DNA of 64,000 nucleotides, from the NCBI GenBank assembly GCA_023138975.1, contig JAGLON010000020.1, positions 30,858 through 94,857 on the forward strand, read 5' to 3'. Shown piece by piece: positions 55,556-63,971 of the stretch. Numbering within the stretch: the first letter of the stretch is position 1; every line of letters starts with the position of its first letter. Position numbers and translations under genes: made by a program. Below the pieces are notes generated by a model. That model was not told the origin of the DNA. It worked only from the letters and a program-made list of their open reading frames with translations, and did no database searches. Source of the DNA: Candidatus Zixiibacteriota bacterium (GTDB lineage Bacteria > Zixibacteria > MSB-5A5 > GN15 > JAAZOE01).

Positions 55556-57585
55556 TAGTTATCCTCCCATAGATCATCACTGAAATTTATATCGAGATCG
55601 ATATACCCGGTAATGTTCAGATAGTCGGAAACGCTCATTTTTACACTCGCACCGTTTGTACTATGGAGGTTTATCAATTCACCAACCCAAAGTGTATCGT
55701 TGTGAAGTACTTGAATCTGTGTCGAATCCATACTTATTGAGTTATTGGAAAGAGTCGCTTCGGATACGGTACCATCGGGATTTAAAACACCGGCGCCAAC
55801 TGTCACCGGGCCGAGACTGATTTCGGGATTTGAGTATAGTGTTGCCGAGTCACCGCTAAGAAGGATTTCAACCGTTATTCCGAGCGGTAAATGATTTTCG
55901 AAAGCAACATGAAAAATCGCGTTCTTAAATCCGTTTACGACAGAACTGTCAATATCAATATCCGTGTCAGTCCATTCGCCATCAACAATTGATGAGTCGA
56001 TAATCATTTCCATCGGAGAGGATATTGTTAATTCGGCAATTAGAAAATCAGCCGAGCTTATTGAGCCGGGAGTAACTCCATCACCGAATGTTGCGCTGCC
56101 GGTGACTGTAAAGACTTCCGGAATAGGATTCATGAAAGCAGTCAGAGTACTATCGACTATATAGGTCATCACCGGGTTTTCTAAAGTACCCGGAGAGATT
56201 GTTCCTACCAGACTTTTATGCTGCCCTTGATCACCGTCAACCTCAATGGAAAAGCTGCCGGGGATATTAACCGAATTTTCAATTGCAAGCGTCAAAACAG
56301 CCGAGGGTAATTGGATATTACTAAACCCGGTGGGCACATCAAGCTCTTCTTGCAGCGAATCAAAGTCAGCGCTGGTTTCGGCGATAATGCCGTTAATAGT
56401 ACCAAATTCAATATTATCAATCGTGGCAGTAACTGATATTTTATCACCAGCATTGATTGTAACAATTGCACCGCCGGACGAGGCTATATTAGCATCTATA
56501 TCCAGACTTAAAGCCTGTGGCAACGTTTGATCAATCATTTCGAGAGTATAATTGGCCAAATTATAATAATACTGACCACCCTGCTGAGCATAAACAGTTT
56601 GATTGATGACCAGGGGCGAGCCGTTGCTGATAAAATCGGGCAGAGTTAAAACTAAATTCGCCGCAACATTTGTATTATTTGATATTTCTATAGCTAATCG
56701 ACCGTTATCTATGGATGCTGATTCAATTAAATGGGTGCTGTTCATATCGATTAGCTGACTAAATGACTTAGTCATTTCCGGCATCATCGCTGCTGCTGAA
56801 GAAACCGTTAATCCTGTAGGCATTCCAATCGATGATCCTAAACTTTTATCCGCCAGAGTAAAAGAGGTCGCTTGCTGGGCATGACAATGAATAACAGCCG
56901 ACAACTGATTGGAAATAATCTTACCGGACAAGTCAATTGTATCAGAAGATGTAGTACCTGCCGGAATTCCTCCGGGAATTTCATATGTTGCGATTTGCTG
57001 CATAGCAATCTCATCAATGATGGCTACAATGACTGTATCAAGGTATAGGCCAAAATCATTCTCAATAACCATGACCGCGGAACCGCTGGCGATTGTGGCC
57101 GTCGTAAAGTTACCCAGAGCAGGTAGAGCATGGCTTATATCAAATGACGTATCAGGGAATGTTCCTGCCGGGAGTCCCGGGAATTCAGCCATCAATGCTA
57201 CCAGAAAGCTTTGAGGTGGAATCGGGTCCAGCGTTACCAGGCCTAAAGACTCGCTGACAGTTTCAACCACGTCGGGAATAGAAAAAGTTCCACCAACGAA
57301 GACTGTATCAAGGACGTTATTAAAATAAAACATTGGATTACCCAAAGAATCCACAGTCAGATTGTCCTGATCTATTTTCTCTATTAGTTCAGGCATATCC
57401 CAGGTCTTATTCATTAAGGGAACAGTAATATTGGTTCTCCAGGAAGGTGCCTCAGGTTTGTTAATAGTGCATTGAACTAAAGTCAGGAAAATTAAAATTG
57501 CCGTAGCAGCACAAAAGCAATGACTTCCCCAATAAAGGAGTCTTTTTGATAAGGTTGTCTGCCGGCGCTTCTTGCGTACTGGCAT
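55555..57585 (-). CDS. Large lipoprotein-like beta-rich envelope protein
   Basis: The 676-residue product has a long basic n-region (MPVRKKRRQTTLSKR), a hydrophobic core and a lipobox-like LVQC, so Cys39 may be lipidated. The rest is Thr/Ser/Ile-rich with repeated beta-sandwich-like stretches (VDSTLTAFMNP, EVFTVTGSATFGDG, MEMIIDSSIVDGEWTD). I know no function. GGGGGAG precedes the ATG. It is directly coupled to the outer-membrane barrel gene, so the two may form one surface complex; that is inference. Confidence 0.7.
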   Translation of the reverse strand: MPVRKKRRQTTLSKRLLYWGSHCFCAATAILIFLTLVQCTINKPEAPSWRTNITVPLMNKTWDMPELIEKIDQDNLTVDSLGNPMFYFNNVLDTVFVGGTFSIPDVVETVSESLGLVTLDPIPPQSFLVALMAEFPGLPAGTFPDTSFDISHALPALGNFTTATIASGSAVMVIENDFGLYLDTVIVAIIDEIAMQQIATYEIPGGIPAGTTSSDTIDLSGKIISNQLSAVIHCHAQQATSFTLADKSLGSSIGMPTGLTVSSAAAMMPEMTKSFSQLIDMNSTHLIESASIDNGRLAIEISNNTNVAANLVLTLPDFISNGSPLVINQTVYAQQGGQYYYNLANYTLEMIDQTLPQALSLDIDANIASSGGAIVTINAGDKISVTATIDNIEFGTINGIIAETSADFDSLQEELDVPTGFSNIQLPSAVLTLAIENSVNIPGSFSIEVDGDQGQHKSLVGTISPGTLENPVMTYIVDSTLTAFMNPIPEVFTVTGSATFGDGVTPGSISSADFLIAELTISSPMEMIIDSSIVDGEWTDTDIDIDSSVVNGFKNAIFHVAFENHLPLGITVEILLSGDSATLYSNPEISLGPVTVGAGVLNPDGTVSEATLSNNSISMDSTQIQVLHNDTLWVGELINLHSTNGASVKMSVSDYLNITGYIDLDINFSDDLWEDN

Positions 57586-57917
57586 GTTCTCCCCCTGTGA
57601 GACGGTTATGAGAATTCATTGAAAGATTCATTGCAAAGTCTATGCCGGATGATAAGTGGTAGGTAACCTGCTGATGGATAGTGGTATGCGCAATTTGCAC
57701 CGGGCTGTAACTGGTGGAAAATATAGGGCAAGACCCATAGGATTGCGGTTAAAAGCCTGATTTTAAAATATTGTCACTGATTTCAATTGGGGATTTGGAG
57801 TAAACTCAGACAGGCGTTGATTTTAACTAAACTTTTGGCTATTATCTACGTTTAGTAACTAAAATGTATTAACATGAGCGAAATTACAAATCTGAAATAA
57901 TATGTAAGGAGAGTTCT
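57586..57917. other. Divergent intergenic spacer, 332 bases
   Basis: It separates the envelope lipoprotein gene (minus) from the M32 peptidase gene (plus). Apart from the promoter at 57817-57845 and a nine-codon ATG frame at 57874, I see no gene, repeat or hairpin of note. Confidence 0.6.
57817..57845 (+). promoter_or_regulatory. Promoter of the carboxypeptidase gene
   Basis: TTGATT (57817-57822) and TATTAT (57840-57845) are 17 bases apart, about 70 bases before the ATG at 57918. Confidence 0.55.
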
Positions 57918-59432
57918 ATGTCTGCCAAGGAAGATTATCAGGAATTGGAAAAACGAGCCAGAGAACTGGGACTGATCGGAGCCAGCTACGCTTTATTGGA
58001 ATGGGACCATCAGGTTAACATGCCTCCAAAAAGCGCGGAAACCAGAGCTGAGATGACAAGTTATCTGGCTGGCATGATGCATGAGAAGTTTGTCGATCCT
58101 AAAGTCGGTGAACTTATTTCATCAGTAGAAAGCTCGGATTTAGTTAAAGATCCGGAATCTATTATAGCGGCGAATATCCGGGAGCTCAGACATCAGTATG
58201 ATAAAGAAACTAAACTCCCAAAAGAGTTAGTTGAAGAGTTTGAGAAAACTACTGCGTTGGCTCATGGTATATGGGCGGAGGCCCGTAAAAACAACGATTT
58301 TAAAACATTTGAGCCGGCTCTCAAAAAAATCGTCGATTTGACAAAACAGAAAGCTGAAGCATACGGATATGAAGGCGAACCGTATAACGCCCTCCTCGAT
58401 AATTACGAACCGGGAGCAACTACCGCTGAAGTTGCTGATGTCTTTGAAAAGCTGAGAGTTGAATTGGTAGAACTATTGGCAAAAATTAAAGATGCCCCTA
58501 ATCAGCCGGATGGATCCATCATTGAACGGCCATATGATGTTAAAAACCAACAAATCTTCGGCGAACTTGTCGCCAAGACAATGGGGTACGATTTCGATGA
58601 GGGGCGCCTTGATATTGCTACACATCCGTTTACTACCGCCTTTGGACCCGGTGATACCCGGATTACAACCAGGTATAATCCAAATCGTCTCAATGACGCC
58701 CTTTTTGGTACTATTCATGAAGCCGGTCACGCGCTTTATGAAATGGGCTTGAAAAAGAAAGAGAATTTTGGTATGCCAGTTGGTGATTCTGCCTCATTGG
58801 GCATTCATGAATCTCAATCACGGATGTGGGAGAATATGGTTGGACGTTCTAAACCGTTCTGGAATTATTTTTTCCCGATTGCTCAGTCAATGTTCCGTGA
58901 ATCATTGGGACATGTCAGCTTTGACGAGTTTTATGCCGCTGTAAACTATGTGGCTCCTTCTTATATCAGGGTAGAGGCGGATGAAGTAACCTATAACCTG
59001 CATATTCTGCTTCGCTTCGAAATGGAACGGGCTATCTTAAACGGCGATATTAAAATCGCCGATGTTCCAGGTGAATGGAATAGCCGCTTTGAGAAATACT
59101 TTGGTATTAAAGTTGATAATGATGCCAACGGGTGTCTGCAGGATGTCCATTGGTCGGCTGGTTTGATGGGATATTTCCCAACCTATACACTGGGAAATAT
59201 TTATGCGGCGCAGTTTTATGCCCAGGCTAATAAGGACATTCCCGATTTGGAACAGAGAGTCGAACGGGGAGATCTCCTGACTTTGCGAGAATGGCTGCGA
59301 GAAAACATTCATCAACATGGTCAGAGATATCGTGCCAATGATCTTTGTAAACGAATCACAGGAGAAGGGTTATCCCATAAACCTATGATGGATTATATGA
59401 ATAAGAAATTTGCAGAAGTCTACGGATATTAA
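57918..59432 (+). CDS. Carboxypeptidase, M32 (Taq) family
   Basis: This cytoplasmic metallo-carboxypeptidase removes C-terminal residues. The 504-residue product has HEAGH (H267, E268, H271) and the third ligand glutamate in GIHESQSRMWEN about 25 residues later, both standard for M32. The mostly helical body and length are normal. Blocks such as LLEWDHQVNMPP and HPFTTAFGPGDTRITT are family hallmarks. GGAG precedes the ATG, and a strong terminator follows. Confidence 0.95.
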   Translation: MSAKEDYQELEKRARELGLIGASYALLEWDHQVNMPPKSAETRAEMTSYLAGMMHEKFVDPKVGELISSVESSDLVKDPESIIAANIRELRHQYDKETKLPKELVEEFEKTTALAHGIWAEARKNNDFKTFEPALKKIVDLTKQKAEAYGYEGEPYNALLDNYEPGATTAEVADVFEKLRVELVELLAKIKDAPNQPDGSIIERPYDVKNQQIFGELVAKTMGYDFDEGRLDIATHPFTTAFGPGDTRITTRYNPNRLNDALFGTIHEAGHALYEMGLKKKENFGMPVGDSASLGIHESQSRMWENMVGRSKPFWNYFFPIAQSMFRESLGHVSFDEFYAAVNYVAPSYIRVEADEVTYNLHILLRFEMERAILNGDIKIADVPGEWNSRFEKYFGIKVDNDANGCLQDVHWSAGLMGYFPTYTLGNIYAAQFYAQANKDIPDLEQRVERGDLLTLREWLRENIHQHGQRYRANDLCKRITGEGLSHKPMMDYMNKKFAEVYGY

Positions 59433-59451
59433 GATTATAGAAAATAAAAAT

Positions 59452-59478
59452 AGCCCGATTACGATCGGGCTTTTTTTT
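59452..59478 (+). terminator. Terminator of the M32 peptidase gene
   Basis: AGCCCGAT (59452-59459) pairs with ATCGGGCT (59464-59471) around a TACG loop, followed by eight T. Confidence 0.92.
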
Positions 59479-59601
59479 ATGGTATTATTAGAGCAGCATC
59501 ATAGAAGTATCGAAAACTTATTATAGTGTTGAGCTATAAATACAATAAATAAAATAAGTGCAATATATATTGAATACTAATATATTACTAAGTAATAATG
59601 A

Positions 59602-59630
59602 TTGACATACTCCTCAATAGTCCTTATTAT
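59602..59630 (+). promoter_or_regulatory. Promoter of the small dockerin gene
   Basis: TTGACA (59602-59607) and TATTAT (59625-59630) are exactly 17 bases apart. The leader to the ATG at 59762 is about 125 bases and AT-rich. The rest of the spacer 59479-59761 holds nothing else that I see. Confidence 0.65.
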
Positions 59631-59761
59631 ACAAGTGGGAGATAAACCGTTTATTCCTATTTCTAAAGATAAAGAATAGAAGACAGTAGGGATGTGCCTC
59701 AAATATACATGGTTGTACGGGTATGCCTGAAATTAAGGTTTAATTCATTCAAGGAGGAACT

Positions 59762-60079
59762 ATGAAAATAATATTATCAATTCTTTTGTTGGGCGTATTG
59801 TTTTTAGTCCCAGCAACATCAACTTCAGCCGATTGCGGTCTGTGTGGAGATCTAACTGGCGATGGTGAAATCAATATCCTTGATGTTACAGCATTTGTTC
59901 AATGGTATTATTCCTGGCCAGAAGTGATTACGCCTAATTGTCCGGCTTCTGCCGATATGAATTGTGATGGGGCGGTTAGAGTCGGAACTCATCCGGCTTC
60001 TGATCTTCAAATATTGATTGATTATATGTTCAATAGTGGACCGGCTCCATGTGATCCGGTAGCATTTCCGGATTGTTAA
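59762..60079 (+). CDS. Small secreted dockerin-only protein
   Basis: The 105-residue product is a signal peptide (cleavage near TSA-D) plus one dockerin-type pair: CGDLTGDGEINILDVTAFVQ, and the second repeat ADMNCDGAVR with a gap-filled loop VGTHPASDLQILIDYMF. Four or more cysteines flank the repeats (GLCGD, PNC, NCD, APCD, PDC). With no other domain it may be a bare calcium-binding adaptor. GGAGG precedes the ATG; strong promoter and terminator make it a single-gene unit. Confidence 0.85.
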   Translation: MKIILSILLLGVLFLVPATSTSADCGLCGDLTGDGEINILDVTAFVQWYYSWPEVITPNCPASADMNCDGAVRVGTHPASDLQILIDYMFNSGPAPCDPVAFPDC

Positions 60080-60126
60080 GATAAAGTCTTTCTTTGTTTT
60101 AATTAATCGATAGACAATTTTATAGT

Positions 60127-60160
60127 ATCCGGCGAGTAACATTATTCGCCGGATTTTCTT
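60127..60160 (+). terminator. Terminator of the small dockerin gene
   Basis: ATCCGGCGA (60127-60135) pairs perfectly with TCGCCGGAT (60146-60154) around a 10-base loop, followed by TTTCTT. Confidence 0.88.
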
Positions 60161-60444
60161 GTCTGGGTGAAAATAATAAGTAATAATTAGTTTTAAAGAT
60201 ACTTTTCAACTTATCTGATTGGCATATAGTAGCAGGTTTGTTCCGGATAGGAATCTCAGATATCGATATTGTTAATTATAATCATAAGCGCGCCTCCTGA
60301 TTGTAATTACTTACTCCAGAATGACTTAGTTTTAACTCGGGTATTGAAAAAATCTCAAAAAAAATGAAATTATATTTATAGAACGTGACTTGTCTTCCGA
60401 TAATAGTAAAAAACGCCCTTATTGACGCTAAACTATAAGAACTT
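60161..60444. other. Intergenic spacer without a gene
   Basis: The stretch between the dockerin terminator and the PilZ gene is AT-rich. It contains only an antisense shadow frame and a TATAAG six bases before the PilZ ATG. I see no conserved structure in it. Confidence 0.6.
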
Positions 60445-60939
60445 ATGAATATGCAAGAAATAGTAGAAGACACCACCCAGATTAAGATCAGGCGTCAGGC
60501 TATTGATGCTTTATTGGTCTATGATACTAACACTAAAGAGCCTTTAGGGCAAGTGCTTGATATGTCCTCTGCCGGTATGAAGCTGCTCAATGAGTTTCCG
60601 GCCAATGTCTATCATTTGTATTTTTGTAGAATATCGCTGGAAAAGCCGTATAAAGGGAAAAAAGAGCTGTATTTTGACGCCGAATGCCGTTGGTGCAATC
60701 AGGATGAAAGAACCGGATGGTATTATTCGGGTTATAGGCTTAGATTTGCCTCGGTTGATGATGCCGATATTGCCCAAAAGATGATGCATTCTTGGATGAA
60801 ATATAAAATAGATAAACAAAATTCGAAATATGGTAGAGTTAAAAAAGAACGGCGAGGCTTGTTGCGCCGTATTTTTAGCCGTAAGAAGAAAGCCGACTCC
60901 GACAATAAGATTGGTCGAACCTATTCAGATAATGAATAA
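60445..60939 (+). CDS. PilZ-domain protein
   Basis: The 164-residue product has a PilZ fold (about residues 14-120): KIRRQAIDALLVYDTNTKEP, then LGQVLDMSSAGMKLL, with D39-x-S41-x-x-G44 matching the DxSxxG half of the cyclic-di-GMP motif. The RxxxR half is incomplete: after R16-R17 the expected second Arg is missing. The basic tail (KKERRGLLRRIFSRKKKADS) may bind membrane or nucleic acid. No ribosome site is visible. Its last 19 bases overlap the convergent dockerin gene. Confidence 0.8.
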   Translation: MNMQEIVEDTTQIKIRRQAIDALLVYDTNTKEPLGQVLDMSSAGMKLLNEFPANVYHLYFCRISLEKPYKGKKELYFDAECRWCNQDERTGWYYSGYRLRFASVDDADIAQKMMHSWMKYKIDKQNSKYGRVKKERRGLLRRIFSRKKKADSDNKIGRTYSDNE

Positions 60940-61721
60940 CTGTCCAGTTCTACCGTACGCGATAAATAAGTGCTGAAAATCAAAAGCGTATATTCTTCAG
61001 AACGAATAATTCCAACATTTGGCGCCGCCCAAACTTTCGCCAAGGTTCCGATTATCGGAACGTGAACTCTATAATAATGACAGTCAAAAGTTCCCGCTGG
61101 CACAGTGATTGCTGTGCTGACAGATTCCACCGTAACTGTTGCCTGATATAACCCGTATGACTCGCTGGCGGTTGCGGGATATTTAAGAAGCAGAACTTCG
61201 GGATTGGAAACTGAGTCAGTGAGTCCCCACAATCCGTCAATCTTATTTGTTGTAACCGAAGTATCTACTCCGGCCGTGTCGGTTTCCAGAAAGTACCACA
61301 CGTAATCATCAATCAGGGTATCTCCAACAATTATTCCGGTTCCGGTAGAAGTCCCTATGACCGAACCGCTTGAATTGTACTCAGTAACAATTGTGACCCA
61401 TTGATTACCTAGAGCCAGAGGAACGATAGTCGTATCAGCACTATCTTCTACGCATCCGGTTGGCTCCGGGCCACCCTTAAAGGCATAGTTAATAATAAAA
61501 ACACCGTCCCCGATGTTGACCTCATCATCATTATTGGCATCTCCAGCCTCAATCGGATCGGGAGCAGGGCCGCCATTGAAGACATAGTTTATCAGATAAA
61601 CGGTATCGCCGATATTGACCTCACCGTCGCCGTTGGCATCACCGCAGACGATGTTAAGTATCCCTGCAAACAGGATAGAAGCTGACATTAAAATTATAAG
61701 TGAGATAATCGCAATACGCAT
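60921..61721 (-). CDS. Secreted dockerin protein with beta-rich C-terminus
   Basis: The 266-residue product has a signal peptide (cleavage near LFAG). A paired dockerin module follows directly, GDANGDGEVNIGDTVYLINY and the matching second GDANNDDEVNIGD repeat with FKGGPEP. The C-terminal 150 residues are beta-rich (LALGNQWVTIVTEY, YVWYFLET, WAAPNVGIIRSEEY) and resemble the lipoprotein at 18814. Here the dockerin is N-terminal, in contrast to the protease. AGGATCC precedes ATG 61721. Confidence 0.85.
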   Translation of the reverse strand: MRIAIISLIILMSASILFAGILNIVCGDANGDGEVNIGDTVYLINYVFNGGPAPDPIEAGDANNDDEVNIGDGVFIINYAFKGGPEPTGCVEDSADTTIVPLALGNQWVTIVTEYNSSGSVIGTSTGTGIIVGDTLIDDYVWYFLETDTAGVDTSVTTNKIDGLWGLTDSVSNPEVLLLKYPATASESYGLYQATVTVESVSTAITVPAGTFDCHYYRVHVPIIGTLAKVWAAPNVGIIRSEEYTLLIFSTYLSRTVELDSYSLSE

Positions 61722-61762
61722 TCGGATCCTCCGAAACGGATAAGAATATGATATCAAAGAAT

Positions 61763-61780
61763 AAGAGTCCGATGACTCTT
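61763..61780. terminator. Small hairpin between minus-strand genes
   Basis: AAGAGTC (61763-61769) pairs with GACTCTT (61774-61780) around CGAT. No clear T-run follows on the minus strand; a weak terminator of the upstream gene is possible. Confidence 0.35.
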
Positions 61781-61852
61781 AAGGCTCAATGCTTAACTAA
61801 TATAACGAATATGTGTTTTTTGTCAATCAGGTATCAGGCAGCCTATTTGAAA

Positions 61853-62395
61853 TTACCCATTCCTGATAGCTATTTCTATAGTTTTGGTCAATTGATCATA
61901 GACCTTGGCTTTTAATTTTTCAATCAGTTTTGCTTCAGTAAATGGAATAATTGCCTTATCCAGATGCTTAAAACGCTCCGGCTCGACCTGTAATTGATAC
62001 GTGTTTACGCGTTGTTCCCAAAACCAGTCGGCACTGCACAATTGAATATACTCGGAATTCAGATTAACGATCTCAGCCATAGAGTCCCGAAACCTCCTGC
62101 CGCTTTTACTATTCTGAAGACAGAAGGCAATATAGGCCAGACGATATTCGACATCGTTTACCTCTAATGATTCTGGTAACGGAGCCAGCGAATCAGGATC
62201 GCTTTGCCCGGGATAAACAAAATGTCCCCAACAGCATTGCATCGTATAACAACAGGGGAGTAGAGAGCATAGATTTATAAGATTCTGTAGAGGCGGGTCA
62301 ATAGATATTTTAGGTAAAGTTGAAATCGATTTGTCACGATTTCTCTCAAAGCTTGAATCATCCACAAAATCATGAATAGTATTGAAAGTTTCCAA
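61853..62395 (-). CDS. Conserved-looking hypothetical protein, Cys-rich start
   Basis: The 180-residue product has no signal peptide or membrane helix. Its middle holds a cysteine cluster (CSLLPCCYTMQCCWGHF, residues about 43-60) followed by EYRLAYIAFCLQNSKSGRRF and DSMAEIVNLNSEYIQ, which look like conserved helices. Metal binding by the cysteines is possible but unproven. The C-terminal third is Lys/Glu-rich helix. The start is TTG at 62395 with AGGA upstream. I do not recognise a family. Confidence 0.6.
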   Translation of the reverse strand: METFNTIHDFVDDSSFERNRDKSISTLPKISIDPPLQNLINLCSLLPCCYTMQCCWGHFVYPGQSDPDSLAPLPESLEVNDVEYRLAYIAFCLQNSKSGRRFRDSMAEIVNLNSEYIQLCSADWFWEQRVNTYQLQVEPERFKHLDKAIIPFTEAKLIEKLKAKVYDQLTKTIEIAIRNG

Positions 62396-62477
62396 AACGG
62401 ATAAATCCTATAAATAGGCTTCGTGTGATTGTTATTATATATAATAGTGTGTGGGAATTTCTACACAATAAAAAAAA

Positions 62478-62504
62478 GCGGCTTCAGGATTCAAACCAAA
62501 GAAT
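62478..62504 (-). pseudogene. Degenerate tRNA-Cys 3'-end copy
   Basis: These 27 bases match 63974-64000 at 23 positions, in the same orientation. Read on the minus strand they give a broken T arm (TTTGG TTTGAAT CCTGA) and an acceptor-like AGCCGC. The T stem has a mismatch and the loop has T for C, so it is not a functional tRNA. It forms a direct repeat with the intact tRNA end about 1.5 kb away. Confidence 0.6.
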
Positions 62505-62623
62505 ACAGTTGTAGGGCAGGTTTCCAGTATAAACCAGCCATTACATTACTATTAACAATATCGTTGACATATCCATCGCATTTATCTTACTTATTATTGA
62601 GTATACATGCTCTGGGAGGATAC

Positions 62624-63703
62624 ATGTCTTTGTTAAAAATCATTCTTACTATCCTGTTCTTGTGTAGTCTGTTCTCGTCTGTCAATTCACTATCAATAGA
62701 TAGCCTGTTTACATATACCTCCGAAGACGAAGTATTTTTGTATCGCAGCGCCCCAGGATATTTATCGTTATGGATGAGAAATGGTTCCGTTACCTGTATC
62801 GATACTACGGGCAATATAAAGTATGAATATGATTCCCTATTGTTTACGACTAAGGTTCAGGGGGATATGATGGGCTCGTTTTGCTATATGTATCCCCTTC
62901 AAAATAAAAGGATTGTGTATCGGAAGTCAGATTACACCGAACGTGAGCAAGAAATCTACAAGGCAAAAATAAAAACGAAGTTCGAAATCTGGGACCTTGA
63001 ACCGAGTAAATTGATTTTCACAGATGAATTGCCGGGTAATGTATGGATGGTCAGAGTTCAGGATTCCTTGAATTTGGTGGTTGCTGTTAACAGTTTACCA
63101 AGTAATGTATCTCTAAGGCTCTACAGATTGAACACAGGTGAACTCATCTGGAAAAAACCAATGTATTCATCCTTGAATAAGCCATTCTTTTGTGACAACT
63201 ATCTCTATAATATCTCTATTAAAGACATATCTAGCTATCAATTAGACTCACTCGGAAAAATCGTTGACAGTGCAAAGATGGAATACTCTCCTGTCGAGAG
63301 TATATATCAATTCGAGGAAAATCATTCAGGTAGAAAAACGTTAACGATATTTGGAGAAGTGGAACGGGCTGACTTTGGTCATATTCGATTTATTTCAAAT
63401 AAAAAGTTCACTCATAGTGATTTCATTGGACCGAATCCTGACACCGTTCATGGATTAAACTATTCTGAAGCCTTTAAAATAGGTGATTCTAAATTACTCA
63501 TTAACTATCATGACACCGATTCCTTAGCGCTGCTTGATTTTGAGACCGGAGAAATAACATACTTTGTCAAGCCTGAGCAAATAAGGCTAAACAATCATAT
63601 CACCCGTATATCCCACGATATTTTCGCCATAGGGACTGAAGAGAAACGTTTTGGTAAAACTATCTTTGTCTTCCGCCTTAACCTTCCGCAATTACAGCAG
63701 TAA
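62624..63703 (+). CDS. Secreted beta-propeller-like protein, unknown
   Basis: The 359-residue product has a signal peptide (MSLLKIILTILFLCSLFSS). Repeats of four-stranded type (TCIDTTGNIKYEYDSLLF, RLYRLNTGELIWKKPM, LALLDFETGEITYFV) follow, resembling PQQ/WD-like propeller blades. GGGAGG precedes ATG 62624; the longer frame from 62429 runs through the tRNA-like remnant and is rejected. No enzyme motif is visible. It lies inside the interval bounded by the two tRNA-Cys 3' copies. Confidence 0.65.
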   Translation: MSLLKIILTILFLCSLFSSVNSLSIDSLFTYTSEDEVFLYRSAPGYLSLWMRNGSVTCIDTTGNIKYEYDSLLFTTKVQGDMMGSFCYMYPLQNKRIVYRKSDYTEREQEIYKAKIKTKFEIWDLEPSKLIFTDELPGNVWMVRVQDSLNLVVAVNSLPSNVSLRLYRLNTGELIWKKPMYSSLNKPFFCDNYLYNISIKDISSYQLDSLGKIVDSAKMEYSPVESIYQFEENHSGRKTLTIFGEVERADFGHIRFISNKKFTHSDFIGPNPDTVHGLNYSEAFKIGDSKLLINYHDTDSLALLDFETGEITYFVKPEQIRLNNHITRISHDIFAIGTEEKRFGKTIFVFRLNLPQLQQ

Positions 63704-63812
63704 ATAGTAGTCAGTAGGGCGGGAGTACTTTAAAGGCCATAATAACCCTGCGCTCCTGCCAATTGCCGATGCACGAAGGGACAAGAGCAGAATCCTCAGT
63801 CGTTGCCTCGTG

Positions 63813-63838
63813 CTTGGTGTACGTCCCCGTGCACCAAG
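63813..63838. repeat. Palindromic hairpin A
   Basis: CTTGGTGTACG (63813-63823) pairs with CGTGCACCAAG (63828-63838) around TCCC, an 11-bp stem with one G-T pair. Its reverse complement holds the core ACGGGGACGT. Confidence 0.75.
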
Positions 63839-63850
63839 AATTATAAATTA

Positions 63851-63876
63851 GCTGGCAGACGGGGACGTCCGCCAGC
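63851..63876. repeat. Palindromic hairpin B
   Basis: GCTGGCAGACG (63851-63861) pairs with CGTCCGCCAGC (63866-63876) around GGGA, an 11-bp stem with one mismatch at the same place where hairpin A has its G-T pair. It contains the same ACGGGGACGT core in the opposite orientation. A third, degraded piece (AGCTGGCAGCCTCGGAACGA) starts near 63887. Confidence 0.75.
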
Positions 63877-63971
63877 CACAATAATTAGCTGGCAGCCTCG
63901 GAACGACGCCAACCACTCAATAATAGTTTGTAGAAGTATGGGGGAGATTACCAGTTTGCGCAAGATAAATA

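Noticed and set aside
57461..57700. 79-codon minus-strand frame over the start of the envelope lipoprotein gene
   Set aside because: It overlaps a real gene in another phase and has no ribosome site.
60921..60939. Possible frameshift at the overlap of the PilZ and dockerin genes
   Set aside because: The genes converge and both reading frames are complete; a 19-base tail overlap explains it.
62464..62530. A second functional tRNA gene
   Set aside because: The T stem has mismatches, the T loop has TTTGAAT, and the acceptor strand is incomplete; a clover leaf cannot be completed.
62429..62623. N-terminal extension of the propeller-like protein
   Set aside because: It translates the tRNA-like remnant; GGGAGG and a signal peptide begin at 62624.
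3609..63703. PEP-CTERM-like substrates of the exosortase
   Set aside because: I checked the C-termini of the secreted proteins; none has a short motif followed by a membrane helix and a basic end.
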